Shown: positions 1 through 7,174 of the stretch, in pieces
How positions within the stretch are numbered: position 1 is the first letter of the stretch
How the letters are laid out: each line of letters opens with the position of its first letter
Assembly: GCA_003222755.1 (NCBI GenBank)
Contig: QHXA01000094.1
Coordinates: forward strand, 24,273 to 32,257
Length of the DNA stretch: 7,985 nt
Source: Acidobacteriota bacterium
GTDB lineage: Bacteria; Acidobacteriota; Terriglobia; 20CM-2-55-15
Direction: 5' to 3'
Position numbers and translations under genes: made by a program
Notes under the pieces: model-generated
The model's input: only the letters and a program-made list of their open reading frames with translations
Databases searched by the model: none
What the model was told of the DNA's origin: nothing

Positions 1-1117
1 CCGCGAGCCGCATCTGGCTCTTGAGACTACGCGCGTCAAAATCCACGTACACGCGCTTGCCTGCGGTTCGCAAATTCCGCGCCAACAGCGTCGCTCGATC
101 GAATGCTGCATCACCGATTGGAGCGATGAAATACTCCGGCTGGTAGTCCGGGACGAGATGGGCCGTATCCGGAATCGAAAGAATCAAGCGTTCGAGTCCC
201 ATGCCGAATCCAAAACCTTTGGCAGGCGGACCATCCAACTCCTCGGAAAGGCCGTCGTAGCGGCCGCCGCCCGCCACAGTATTCTGGGAGCCAAGCCGTC
301 CCGACGTGATTTCGAATGTCGTTCGGGTATAGTAATCGAGGCCGCGAACAAGTCTGGGGTTCACGCGAAACGAGATATCCCTTGCGATCAGATACGATTT
401 GAATTTCTCAAAATGGCTGCGACAGTTCTCACACAGCCGATCGGTGATCGTGGGTAATTCAGCAATCACGGGCTGGCACGACGGCACTTTGCAGTCGAAT
501 ACACGCAGCGGATTCTTCTCGCCGCGCCTGCGGCAATCTTCGCAGAGCCGATCGGTTCGGCTCCGGATCTCAGTTTTGAGCGACTGAATATATGGAGGCC
601 GGCACTCGCGATCACCGACTGAATTGATGCTGAGTTCCAGATCCGGAATGCCGAGCCCGGTAAGAAATTTCGTCAGCATCTCCATGACTTCAGCTTCAAT
701 CGCCGGATTGTCCGTATTGGATAGCACTTCGGCGCCGGCCTGCACGTGCTGACGGTATCGTCCTTTCTGCGGCCGCTCGCGCCGAAACATCGGGCCGATG
801 TAATAAAGCTTGAGCATTCGCGCTTCGTTGTAGAGCTGGTGCTCAATGTAGGCACGAATGACGGCAGCAGTGCCCTCCGGACGCAGCGTCAGCGACTTAC
901 TCTCATCGCGATCGGAGAACGTGTACATCTCCTTCGACACGATATCGGTTTCCTCGCCGACGCCTCGAATAAACAATTCGGTCGCTTCAAACATCGGGGT
1001 GCGGATCTCGCCGAATCCGTAGACATGGAACGTTTGTCGGAGGCGGTCTTCAATCGCGTGCCAGACTCCAACATCGGCGGGAAGAACGTCATACGTGCCG
1101 CGGATTGCTTGAATCAT
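1..1117 (-). CDS. hisS: Histidyl-tRNA synthetase, C-terminally cut by window edge
   Basis: Cytoplasmic class II aminoacyl-tRNA synthetase that activates histidine with ATP and charges tRNA-His. The frame is open from the ATG at 1117 to the left edge (372 codons, no frameshift on translation). Bacterial HisRS is usually about 420 residues, so most of the C-terminal anticodon-binding domain lies outside. The N-terminus MIQAIRGTYDVLP is typical of the family. The TLRPEGT histidine/ATP-site segment is near residue 85. Motif 2 (GPMFRRERPQKGRYRQ) has its ATP-contacting Arg at about 112. The HisRS-specific signature LVRGLDYYTRT has Arg258, matching the catalytic Arg259 of E. coli. Motif 3 (FGFGMGLERL) has Arg310. 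The insertion carries the Cys pairs LCEDC, DCKVPSC and LCENC common in bacterial HisRS. The start is 4 bases after the stop of the upstream hexapeptide protein, suggesting co-transcription and perhaps translational coupling. No strong Shine-Dalgarno is seen; a purine-rich GGAAATGAAAGCG lies inside the upstream gene's end. Confidence 0.97.
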   Translation of the reverse strand, partial: MIQAIRGTYDVLPADVGVWHAIEDRLRQTFHVYGFGEIRTPMFEATELFIRGVGEETDIVSKEMYTFSDRDESKSLTLRPEGTAAVIRAYIEHQLYNEARMLKLYYIGPMFRRERPQKGRYRQHVQAGAEVLSNTDNPAIEAEVMEMLTKFLTGLGIPDLELSINSVGDRECRPPYIQSLKTEIRSRTDRLCEDCRRRGEKNPLRVFDCKVPSCQPVIAELPTITDRLCENCRSHFEKFKSYLIARDISFRVNPRLVRGLDYYTRTTFEITSGRLGSQNTVAGGGRYDGLSEELDGPPAKGFGFGMGLERLILSIPDTAHLVPDYQPEYFIAPIGDAAFDRATLLARNLRTAGKRVYVDFDARSLKSQMRLA

Positions 1118-1121
1118 GCGG

Positions 1122-1640
1122 CTACTTCGCTTTCATTTCCAAGTACGTCTCTTTGTACTTGTAGTACCGGCGCGCGTATTCGTCGATGCTTGCGACTTCT
1201 TCGTCGGTCAGCGAACGTTTCACTCTAGCAGGTAAGCCGAGAACAAGGCTTCGCGGAGGGATATTCGTACCTTCGGTGACGAGCGCGCCGGCTCCGACGA
1301 TCGAATACTCGCCCACAATAACATTGTTCAACAACGTCGCGCGCATTCCGATCAGGCAATGCGATTCGACCGTACAGCCGTGCAACATCACCCCATGTCC
1401 GATGGTCACGTAATCCCGGAGAATGAGCGGGCACTCGTTCTTCATCACGTGACCGATCGAGCCGTCCTGAATATTCGTGTGCTGCCCGATGCGTACCATG
1501 TCCACATCACCTCGAATGACGCAGTTGTACCAAACGCTGGAGTGATCACCGATTTCCACATCCCCGATGACGTGGGCGCCTTCGGCAATGTAAACGCGCT
1601 CTCCCAGCTTCGGCCACTTTCCCTTGTACTCATGCAGCAC
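1122..1640 (-). CDS. Gamma-class carbonic anhydrase-like hexapeptide-repeat protein (YrdA/YtoA type)
   Basis: Left-handed beta-helix protein of the gamma-carbonic anhydrase family (YrdA, YtoA, PaaY, CaiE relatives), probably a cytoplasmic trimer. Catalytic CO2 hydration is not proven for most members of this branch. Hexapeptide turns run through nearly the whole chain (VIGDVEIG, VRIGQHTNIQ, VTIGHGVML, VIVGEYSIVGAGALV), followed by a C-terminal helix rich in Tyr, Lys and Glu. The three expected metal-ligand histidines are present: GSIGHV (His64, numbered from the GTG start), IGHG (His82) and MLHG (His87); the last two keep the 5-residue spacing of archaeal Cam His117/His122. RGD and QDGS motifs are intact. 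I chose the GTG at 1640 because the resulting start (V)LHEYKGKWP aligns closely with the usual N-terminus of the family (B. subtilis YtoA begins MIYPYKGKTP), giving 172 residues. A TTG at 1664, eight codons upstream and after an in-frame stop, is the longer alternative. It is followed 4 bases later by hisS. Confidence 0.9.
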   Translation of the reverse strand: MLHEYKGKWPKLGERVYIAEGAHVIGDVEIGDHSSVWYNCVIRGDVDMVRIGQHTNIQDGSIGHVMKNECPLILRDYVTIGHGVMLHGCTVESHCLIGMRATLLNNVIVGEYSIVGAGALVTEGTNIPPRSLVLGLPARVKRSLTDEEVASIDEYARRYYKYKETYLEMKAK

Positions 1641-1708
1641 TTGCCGCCCCAGATAAAACGTCAAAACTAGCAGAATTTCGCAACTTTACGCAATCGCACT
1701 GCAGGAAT
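1641..1708. promoter_or_regulatory. Divergent intergenic gap expected to hold two promoters
   Basis: This short gap separates the leftward carbonic-anhydrase-like/hisS pair from the rightward radical SAM gene, so promoters for both directions must lie here or inside the gene ends. It is AT-richer than the flanking genes between about 1652 and 1690. I could not identify convincing -35/-10 pairs on either strand: TTGCGA and TTGCGT occur on the minus strand, but without well-spaced good -10 boxes. The regulatory role is inferred from gene orientation only. Confidence 0.35.
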
Positions 1709-3250
1709 ATGATCAACAGCGCCATTATGCTGCGCGTAGTCATCATTAAGCCAAGCAAGTACGGTGTAAGCGGTAATGTCGACCGCTTCCGGCGCGGTTT
1801 CATGCCGAACAGCACGGTCCCGTTTATCCGAAGCATGACTCCGGGCTCGGTAGAGGACGTTGCAATTCAGACGTACGCGATTGATGAGTACGTTCAAACC
1901 GATCTGGATTATCTCAATCTGCTGCGTAATCCCGATCAACCGACGCTTTTGGCTTTAGTCGGCGTGCAGTCCCACCAGTTTCAACGGGCGCTCGATTTAT
2001 CAGCGTTCGCCCGCGCAAATGGCGTGCGCCACTGCGTCATCGGCGGGCCGCATCCGATGACCTGCGACACAAGCATGCTACAGAATCGCGGAGTCAGTTT
2101 TGCCCTCGCGGAGGCGGAAATGATCTGGCCGCAGATCATTCGCGACGCGATTCATGGGGACCTTCAGCCCATGTACGGCCGTGATCGCCGATGGGCACAA
2201 GAACTCCAGTCCCCCGTCTTGATTCCTCCGTCGAAACGAGACTTGCGTCGATACATCGTGCCAATGCTGGGGATCTATCCGGCACGCGGCTGCCCGTTCA
2301 CGTGCAATTTTTGCTCGGTAATCAAAATTGCCGGCCGGCAGATTCGGAGCCAATCCATCGCGACCACCATCGAAAGTCTCCGAAACGCGCGGACCGCCGG
2401 TGTCCGCCTTGTGATGTTCACTTCTGATAACTTCAACAAGTACGCCGAAGCAAAAGAACTGCTGGAACAAATGATCGCGGAAAGGATACATATCCCTTTC
2501 TTCGTACAGTGCGATACACAAATTGCAAAGCAGGAGGAGTTCGTCCAATTAATGGGGCGAGCGGGCTGGTTTGAAATGGTTGTAGGGGTTGAATCCTTCA
2601 GCCGGAAGACGCTGCTGGCGGCGCATAAGACGCAAAATCATCCGTCCACATACAGCGATATCGTAAAACTCTGCCAGAAATACGGCATCGTCAGCCACTT
2701 CTCCAACATCATCGGCTTTCCAGACGATACAGCCCCAAGCATTCGCGAGCATGTGGAGGTGCTCCGCGAGCTCGATCCGAATGTAGCTTCGTTCTACATC
2801 TTATGTCCCATACCCGGCACGGAGCAGTACGACGATTTTCTGGCAACTAGGTACATCACCGAAATGAATCTGGACCGCTTCGATGGAACTGCGCCGACGT
2901 GGCGCCATCCGAATTTATCTGCGGATGAACTGGAAGACCTGCTCTTCTCTTGCTACCGCCGGTTCTATTCTGCTGGACACATCGTTGCCAAAGCCATAAA
3001 ACATCCTCGCCGTAATTTCGTGGATTGGCTTCTGCCATATGTAGGCCATCCTCTATTTAGCCGCTTTGCGGCTGCCAAAAGAATGCACCCGATGTCCGGC
3101 GGCATCAGTCGCGTCCGCGTGGATTCATCTTCGGATTATAGAGAGCTCCGGAAAAAGCAATTCGGGTTCGAACAAATTCCATTGCCGAACAGTCTCGAAT
3201 TATCCCAGGCCGACGTGGAGCTGAATCGGCGGGTGAAGATCGCTCTTTGA
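1709..3250 (+). CDS. B12-binding-type radical SAM protein (HpnP/BchE-like superfamily), function unknown
   Basis: A 513-residue radical SAM enzyme of the cobalamin-binding class. The N-terminal Rossmann-like domain (about 1-165) starts with LRVVIIKPS and contains VIGGPHP (Gly112-Gly113), the usual GG loop. The segment FALAEAEMIWPQ stands where relatives have VxGEGE/GEAE. No DxHxxG cobalamin-ligand motif is present; the equivalent position reads VGVQSHQFQRA. Cobalamin binding, if real, would therefore be without a histidine lower ligand, as is common in this class. The radical SAM domain (about 185-400) has RGCPFTCNFC with Cys195, Cys199 and Cys202 for the [4Fe-4S] cluster, SDNF after the second strand, GVES (Glu295) and NIIGFPDDT (333-341). 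The C-terminal 110 residues resemble the tails of HpnP-like proteins, with RRFYS followed by basic helices. The substrate is unknown: relatives modify lipids, tetrapyrroles and natural products. ATG 1727 gives the more family-like start MLRVVIIKP; AGGA at 1703-1706 is only 2 bases from ATG 1709, so the start is uncertain. It is followed after 13 bases by the ferritin/VIT1 gene. Confidence 0.88.
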   Translation: MINSAIMLRVVIIKPSKYGVSGNVDRFRRGFMPNSTVPFIRSMTPGSVEDVAIQTYAIDEYVQTDLDYLNLLRNPDQPTLLALVGVQSHQFQRALDLSAFARANGVRHCVIGGPHPMTCDTSMLQNRGVSFALAEAEMIWPQIIRDAIHGDLQPMYGRDRRWAQELQSPVLIPPSKRDLRRYIVPMLGIYPARGCPFTCNFCSVIKIAGRQIRSQSIATTIESLRNARTAGVRLVMFTSDNFNKYAEAKELLEQMIAERIHIPFFVQCDTQIAKQEEFVQLMGRAGWFEMVVGVESFSRKTLLAAHKTQNHPSTYSDIVKLCQKYGIVSHFSNIIGFPDDTAPSIREHVEVLRELDPNVASFYILCPIPGTEQYDDFLATRYITEMNLDRFDGTAPTWRHPNLSADELEDLLFSCYRRFYSAGHIVAKAIKHPRRNFVDWLLPYVGHPLFSRFAAAKRMHPMSGGISRVRVDSSSDYRELRKKQFGFEQIPLPNSLELSQADVELNRRVKIAL

Positions 3251-3263
3251 TACAGTAATTCTT

Positions 3264-4382
3264 GTGAAACCAACCGAAGAGGATCTCAAACGATACGCGG
3301 ACAACTTTGTACGCGAGCAAGATGGTATTGCTTTGTACCGCGCGCTCGCCAAGGCGGAAAAAGATCCGGCGCGTGCTGAAATCTTTGAAAGACTCGCGAA
3401 GGCCGAAGAGCGGCACGCCATGCGATGGGCGCGGCTGCTAAAGAACAACGGGGCACCTGTGCCGCTGTATTCACCAAGTCTTCGAGTGGTCCTGTTGGGT
3501 TGGCTATCTCGCCGTTTCGGCACGCAGCACATCCTTCCCGTTGTCAGCGGTCTCGAATCACGCGATCAGGATGTGTATCGCGGACAGGCGGAAGCTGCAG
3601 GTCTGCCGGCCGAAGAACGCAGCCATATGCGTACGCTTCGCGCGATGCAACGCAAAGGCGACGATAAGCCGGAATCCATCCTCGACTTGGAGGCATGGCA
3701 CCGCACAAACTACGGTGGCAGCCTGCGAGCCGCCGTGTTCGGTGCGAACGACGGACTGTTGTCCAATTTCAGTCTTATCATGGGAATCGCCGGCGCGAAC
3801 GCGGAACCCCGTTTTGTTCTGCTCGCGGGCATTGCCGGCCTACTTGCAGGAGCTTCATCGATGGCGGCCGGCGAATACGTTTCCGTGCAGTCACAACGCG
3901 AGCTCTACGAACAGCAGATCGCAATCGAGCGCGAGGAATTGGAAATGTCGCCCGAAGAAGAAAGAGAAGAGCTGTCGCTGATTTATCAGGCGAAGGGTCT
4001 TGCTGAGAACGAAGCAGAAGAACTTGCAGATCGAATCATCTCCAGGCCCGACACGGCGATCGACACACTTGCACGCGAGGAGCTTGGGCTGGATCCTATG
4101 ACGCTAGGATCTCCATGGGTTGCCGCTGGCAGTTCATTCTTCGCATTCGCATTGGGCGCTGCGATTCCAGTTGTTCCGTACCTCATCACTACAGGCACTA
4201 GGGCTTTTATCGCGAGCGCTGTCGTATGCGGGTTGTCATTATTCATCATCGGCGGTCTCATTTCGCTGTTCACGGGCCGGAATTTCTTCTTTAGCGGTTT
4301 CCGCATGCTGGGCATTGGCGCGCTGGCTGCAGGCGTGACGTACCTCATCGGCAGACTCCTGGGCGTTTCCGTCGCTTCGTGA
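3264..4382 (+). CDS. Ferritin-like domain fused to VIT1/CCC1 iron/manganese transporter (MbfA-like)
   Basis: A 372-residue inner-membrane protein joining a cytoplasmic four-helix ferritin/rubrerythrin-like domain (about 10-130) to a VIT1/CCC1 transporter (about 150-372). This is the architecture of MbfA, an iron exporter described in Bradyrhizobium and Agrobacterium. Candidate diiron ligands are Glu18, Glu48 and His51 (EERH), Glu98 and Glu118/His121 (EERSH). The transporter has five predicted membrane segments: about 154-178, 184-208, 285-309, 313-336 and 341-368. A charged cytoplasmic metal-binding hairpin (about 209-280) lies between the second and third. Asp163 (ANDG) and Met200 (SSMAAGEY) match the transport-site Asp43/Met80 of Eucalyptus VIT1, and Glu222, 225, 233, 236 and 273 match its metal-domain glutamates at a constant offset of 120. 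It probably exports or detoxifies Fe2+ or Mn2+ using a proton gradient, with the ferritin domain sensing or capturing iron; this is inferred. The start is GTG at 3264 with no evident Shine-Dalgarno, 13 bases after the radical SAM gene, so likely co-transcribed. Confidence 0.92.
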   Translation: MKPTEEDLKRYADNFVREQDGIALYRALAKAEKDPARAEIFERLAKAEERHAMRWARLLKNNGAPVPLYSPSLRVVLLGWLSRRFGTQHILPVVSGLESRDQDVYRGQAEAAGLPAEERSHMRTLRAMQRKGDDKPESILDLEAWHRTNYGGSLRAAVFGANDGLLSNFSLIMGIAGANAEPRFVLLAGIAGLLAGASSMAAGEYVSVQSQRELYEQQIAIEREELEMSPEEEREELSLIYQAKGLAENEAEELADRIISRPDTAIDTLAREELGLDPMTLGSPWVAAGSSFFAFALGAAIPVVPYLITTGTRAFIASAVVCGLSLFIIGGLISLFTGRNFFFSGFRMLGIGALAAGVTYLIGRLLGVSVAS

Positions 4383-4422
4383 ACCGGACCGTCGCACCAT
4401 TAGTGTTAAACTTTTCGTCTTT

Positions 4423-7101
4423 ATGAATACGTTTAATTCGCAATCTATATTGAAGGTAGGCGACACGGAATTCGATTACTTCTCGCTCGACCAGGCGGAG
4501 AAAATGGGCGCTGGAGCGGTATCGAAGCTGCCGTTTTCCTTGAAGATCATGCTGGAGAACCTCCTGCGCTTCGAGGATGGCCTCACCGTCACAGCGGACG
4601 ACATACGCGCCGTGGCGGCAGGCGCTGCGGCAAAACAATCCACAAAAGAAATTGCGTTCCGGCCCGCGCGAGTGCTGATGCAAGACTTCACGGGTGTGCC
4701 GGCGATCGTGGATCTCGCCACAATGCGCGATGTCATCAAGGAGATGGGTGCAGATCCGAAAAAGATTAATCCGCTTCAGCAGGTAGATCTCGTCGTCGAT
4801 CATTCCGTCCAGGTTGATCAATTCGGTACGCCCGCCGCTTTCGCCTTCAACGCAGATCGCGAACTCGAACGCAACCGCGAGCGATACGTGTTCCTGAAAT
4901 GGGGGCAGAAGGCATTTCAGAATTGCCGGGTCGTACCGCCAGACGTCGGAATCGTCCATCAGGTGAATCTGGAATACATCGCGAAAACAGTTTTCGTGGA
5001 TCAAAATAACGGCCGCAAAATCGCGTATCCGGACACGCTGGTCGGCACGGACTCTCATACAACAATGATCAATGGCCTGGGTATTGTCGGTTGGGGCGTC
5101 GGCGGGATCGAAGCCGAGGGCGCGATGCTGGGACAACCTCTCTCGATGCTGATACCACAGGTTCTTGGATTCAGGTTGCGCGGGAAATTGCCGGAAGGGG
5201 CCACGGCAACAGACGCCGTTCTGACCGTCACGCAGATCCTCCGCGCAAAGGGCGTCGTTGGAAAGTTTGTCGAATTTTATGGCCCCGGTCTTTCCAGCCT
5301 CAGCCTGGCCGATCGCGCGACGATTGCGAACATGGCACCGGAATACGGAGCGACGATTGGCTTCTTCCCAATCGATTCTGAAACGTTGAATTACCTGCGC
5401 CTCACCGGACGCGATCCTGCGCACGTAAACGTTGTTGAAGCCTACGCGAAAGCTCAAGGCCTGTTCCGCACGGAATCCACCCCCGATCCGGTCTTTAGCG
5501 ACAGGCTCGAACTGGACTTATCCACCGTCGAGCCTAGCCTCGCCGGTCCGCGCCGGCCTCAGGATCGCGTGCCGCTGGCGAAATCGAAACAGGCGTTTCA
5601 GGAGGCGCTACCGGCGATGCTTGCCAAACAGGCAAAGCCCACTTTGCGTGTTGAGGTCAATGATGATGGTAAGAAATACGATCTGTCTCACGGTTCTGTG
5701 GTCATCGCCGCAATTACCAGTTGCACGAATACTTCGAATCCATCCGTGATGGTTGCGGCGGGAATTCTCGCGAAGAAAGCAGTCGAGCGCGGGCTGCAGG
5801 TCAAGCCATGGGTGAAGACTAGCCTCGCGCCGGGGTCCCGAGTGGTTACAGACTATCTCAAGGAAACCGGCTTGTTGCCGTACTTGGAAAGTCTGCGATT
5901 CCACCTGGTCGGTTATGGCTGCACGACATGTATCGGCAACAGCGGGCCTCTTCCGGAACCTGTAGCTTCCGCGGTGAAGGACAACAACCTGGTCGTTGCT
6001 GCCGTCCTAAGCGGCAACCGCAATTTCGAAGGCCGCATCAATGCGCTAGTTCGCGCGAACTATCTCGCCTCGCCGCCACTCGTCGTGGCGTACGCGCTGG
6101 CGGGCACGATGGACCTTGATTTTAAGAGCGAACCACTTGGACCTGACAAAAACGGAAGGCCTGTCTATCTCCGCGACGTGTGGCCGTCACAACAGGAAGT
6201 TATGAGCGCAATACATTCGTCCGTTCGCGCGGAGATGTTTAGAAAGGCGTATGAAGAATCGCTCCAAGGCGACGAACGGTGGCAACGACTCGAAGCACCT
6301 TCAGGAGAAATTTTCCAGTGGGACCCAACCTCGACCTATGTTAAACGACCGCCATACTTCGAACACATGCCGCGCCACGCGCCGGCCTTGAAAGACATTG
6401 CCGGCGCGCGCGCGCTCGCAGTGCTTGGCGATTCGGTAACGACCGATCACATTTCTCCGGCCGGCTCGATTCAGCCGGACAGCCCGGCAGGCAAATATTT
6501 GATCGGTCATGGCATCGACCCAAAGGATTTCAACTCGTACGGCGCGCGGCGCGGCAATCACGAAGTGATGATGCGCGGGACATTCGCCAATATCCGATTG
6601 CGAAATCAAATGGCGCCCGGAACCGAGGGGGGCTGGACGGTGCATCTGCCGGAGAAAGCCCAGATGACGATTTACGACGCAGCAGTTCAGTATCAGAGCG
6701 AACACGTGCCGCTAGTCGTCATCGCGGGCAAAGAATACGGCTCCGGCTCATCGCGGGATTGGGCTGCCAAAGGGCCACGGCTTCTGGGCGTTCGAGCCGT
6801 CCTGGCGGAGAGCTTTGAGCGCATCCACCGCAGCAACCTCGTGGGCATGGGCATCCTTCCACTGCAGTTCAAAGAACGCGAGAGTGCCGCCACACTTGAG
6901 CTCACCGGTTTTGAGACTTTCGACATCGAAGGCATTGCCCGCGGAATTCGAGCCGGAATGCTGCTTGCGGTTCGCGCTCGCAGTGGCACCGGAAGGGAAA
7001 TAAATTTCGAGGCAATTACACGAATCGACACGCCATATGAGATCCAGTACTACCAGCACGGCGGGATCTTGCAATACGTGTTGCGGCAGTTGATTGGGTG
7101 A
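4423..7101 (+). CDS. acnA: Aconitate hydratase A
   Basis: Cytoplasmic [4Fe-4S] enzyme of the citric acid cycle interconverting citrate and isocitrate via cis-aconitate. It belongs to the AcnA/IRP1 branch: 892 residues against 891 for E. coli AcnA, so full length. Cluster ligands are Cys434 (ITSCTNTSNP), Cys500 and Cys503 (YGCTTCIGNSGP), each one position from E. coli Cys435/501/504. Other active-site segments are VDHSVQVD (His127), GTDSHTTMINGLG (209-221), and in the swivelling C-terminal domain DSVTTDHISPAG (from 670) and YGSGSSRDWAAKG (Arg778). No substitutions in these motifs were seen. The ATG at 4423 begins 40 bases after the transporter stop, preceded by a pyrimidine-rich TTTTCGTCTTT with no Shine-Dalgarno; whether it has its own promoter cannot be decided by eye. 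AcnA enzymes in this branch can become RNA-binding when they lose the cluster, so the iron transporter next door is suggestive but not proof of shared regulation. Confidence 0.98.
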   Translation: MNTFNSQSILKVGDTEFDYFSLDQAEKMGAGAVSKLPFSLKIMLENLLRFEDGLTVTADDIRAVAAGAAAKQSTKEIAFRPARVLMQDFTGVPAIVDLATMRDVIKEMGADPKKINPLQQVDLVVDHSVQVDQFGTPAAFAFNADRELERNRERYVFLKWGQKAFQNCRVVPPDVGIVHQVNLEYIAKTVFVDQNNGRKIAYPDTLVGTDSHTTMINGLGIVGWGVGGIEAEGAMLGQPLSMLIPQVLGFRLRGKLPEGATATDAVLTVTQILRAKGVVGKFVEFYGPGLSSLSLADRATIANMAPEYGATIGFFPIDSETLNYLRLTGRDPAHVNVVEAYAKAQGLFRTESTPDPVFSDRLELDLSTVEPSLAGPRRPQDRVPLAKSKQAFQEALPAMLAKQAKPTLRVEVNDDGKKYDLSHGSVVIAAITSCTNTSNPSVMVAAGILAKKAVERGLQVKPWVKTSLAPGSRVVTDYLKETGLLPYLESLRFHLVGYGCTTCIGNSGPLPEPVASAVKDNNLVVAAVLSGNRNFEGRINALVRANYLASPPLVVAYALAGTMDLDFKSEPLGPDKNGRPVYLRDVWPSQQEVMSAIHSSVRAEMFRKAYEESLQGDERWQRLEAPSGEIFQWDPTSTYVKRPPYFEHMPRHAPALKDIAGARALAVLGDSVTTDHISPAGSIQPDSPAGKYLIGHGIDPKDFNSYGARRGNHEVMMRGTFANIRLRNQMAPGTEGGWTVHLPEKAQMTIYDAAVQYQSEHVPLVVIAGKEYGSGSSRDWAAKGPRLLGVRAVLAESFERIHRSNLVGMGILPLQFKERESAATLELTGFETFDIEGIARGIRAGMLLAVRARSGTGREINFEAITRIDTPYEIQYYQHGGILQYVLRQLIG

Positions 7102-7174
7102 AGCCGGCTTTCGAAATTTGAAATGTAAGCGACATTAAGGCCTCTAAGTTGCAGTCCTGTCGATGGAGGTCCAC
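7102..7174 (+). promoter_or_regulatory. Leader of the site-2 protease gene; possible hairpin over its ribosome binding site
   Basis: This gap begins with the 10-base palindrome AAGCCGGCTT, directly after the acnA stop. It has no loop and no adjacent T-run, so it is not a convincing terminator. Further on, GGCCTC (7139-7144) can pair with GAGGTC (7166-7171) with one G-U pair and a 21-base loop, which would cover the Shine-Dalgarno GGAGGT at 7165-7170. The pairing is seen in the sequence; any control of translation is inference, and six base pairs with a loop this long is weak. Confidence 0.25.
7165..7170 (+). promoter_or_regulatory. Shine-Dalgarno GGAGGT deciding a GTG start
   Basis: GGAGGT lies 4 bases before the GTG at 7175, a good match to the 16S rRNA tail and the only strong ribosome binding site in the window. 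It favours GTG 7175 over the in-frame ATG at 7163, which overlaps the site and has no Shine-Dalgarno of its own. Confidence 0.75.

Noticed and set aside
746..1228. Plus-strand open frame of 160 codons across hisS and the end of the carbonic-anhydrase-like gene.
   Set aside because: It runs through the junction of two well-identified minus-strand genes and its translation resembles no protein family; it is a shadow frame.
2078..2548. Minus-strand open frame of 156 codons opposite the radical SAM cluster region.
   Set aside because: It is antisense to the conserved cysteine motif region of the radical SAM gene; no domain is recognisable and no ribosome binding site is seen.
4383..4422. Possible promoter for acnA with TAAACT at 4407-4412 as -10.
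   Set aside because: No acceptable -35 at 16-18 bases upstream, and the box would sit only 10 bases before the start codon.
4345..5457. Open frame of 370 codons on the minus strand, antisense to the start of the aconitase gene.
   Set aside because: The opposite strand encodes a full-length, motif-complete AcnA. The antisense frame is Arg/His/Cys-rich with no recognisable domain, and long mirror frames are expected opposite GC-rich coding sequence.
7102..7111. Palindrome AAGCCGGCTT just after the acnA stop as a possible terminator.
   Set aside because: There is no loop and no T-run after it; a perfect 10-base palindrome cannot form a useful intrinsic terminator hairpin.
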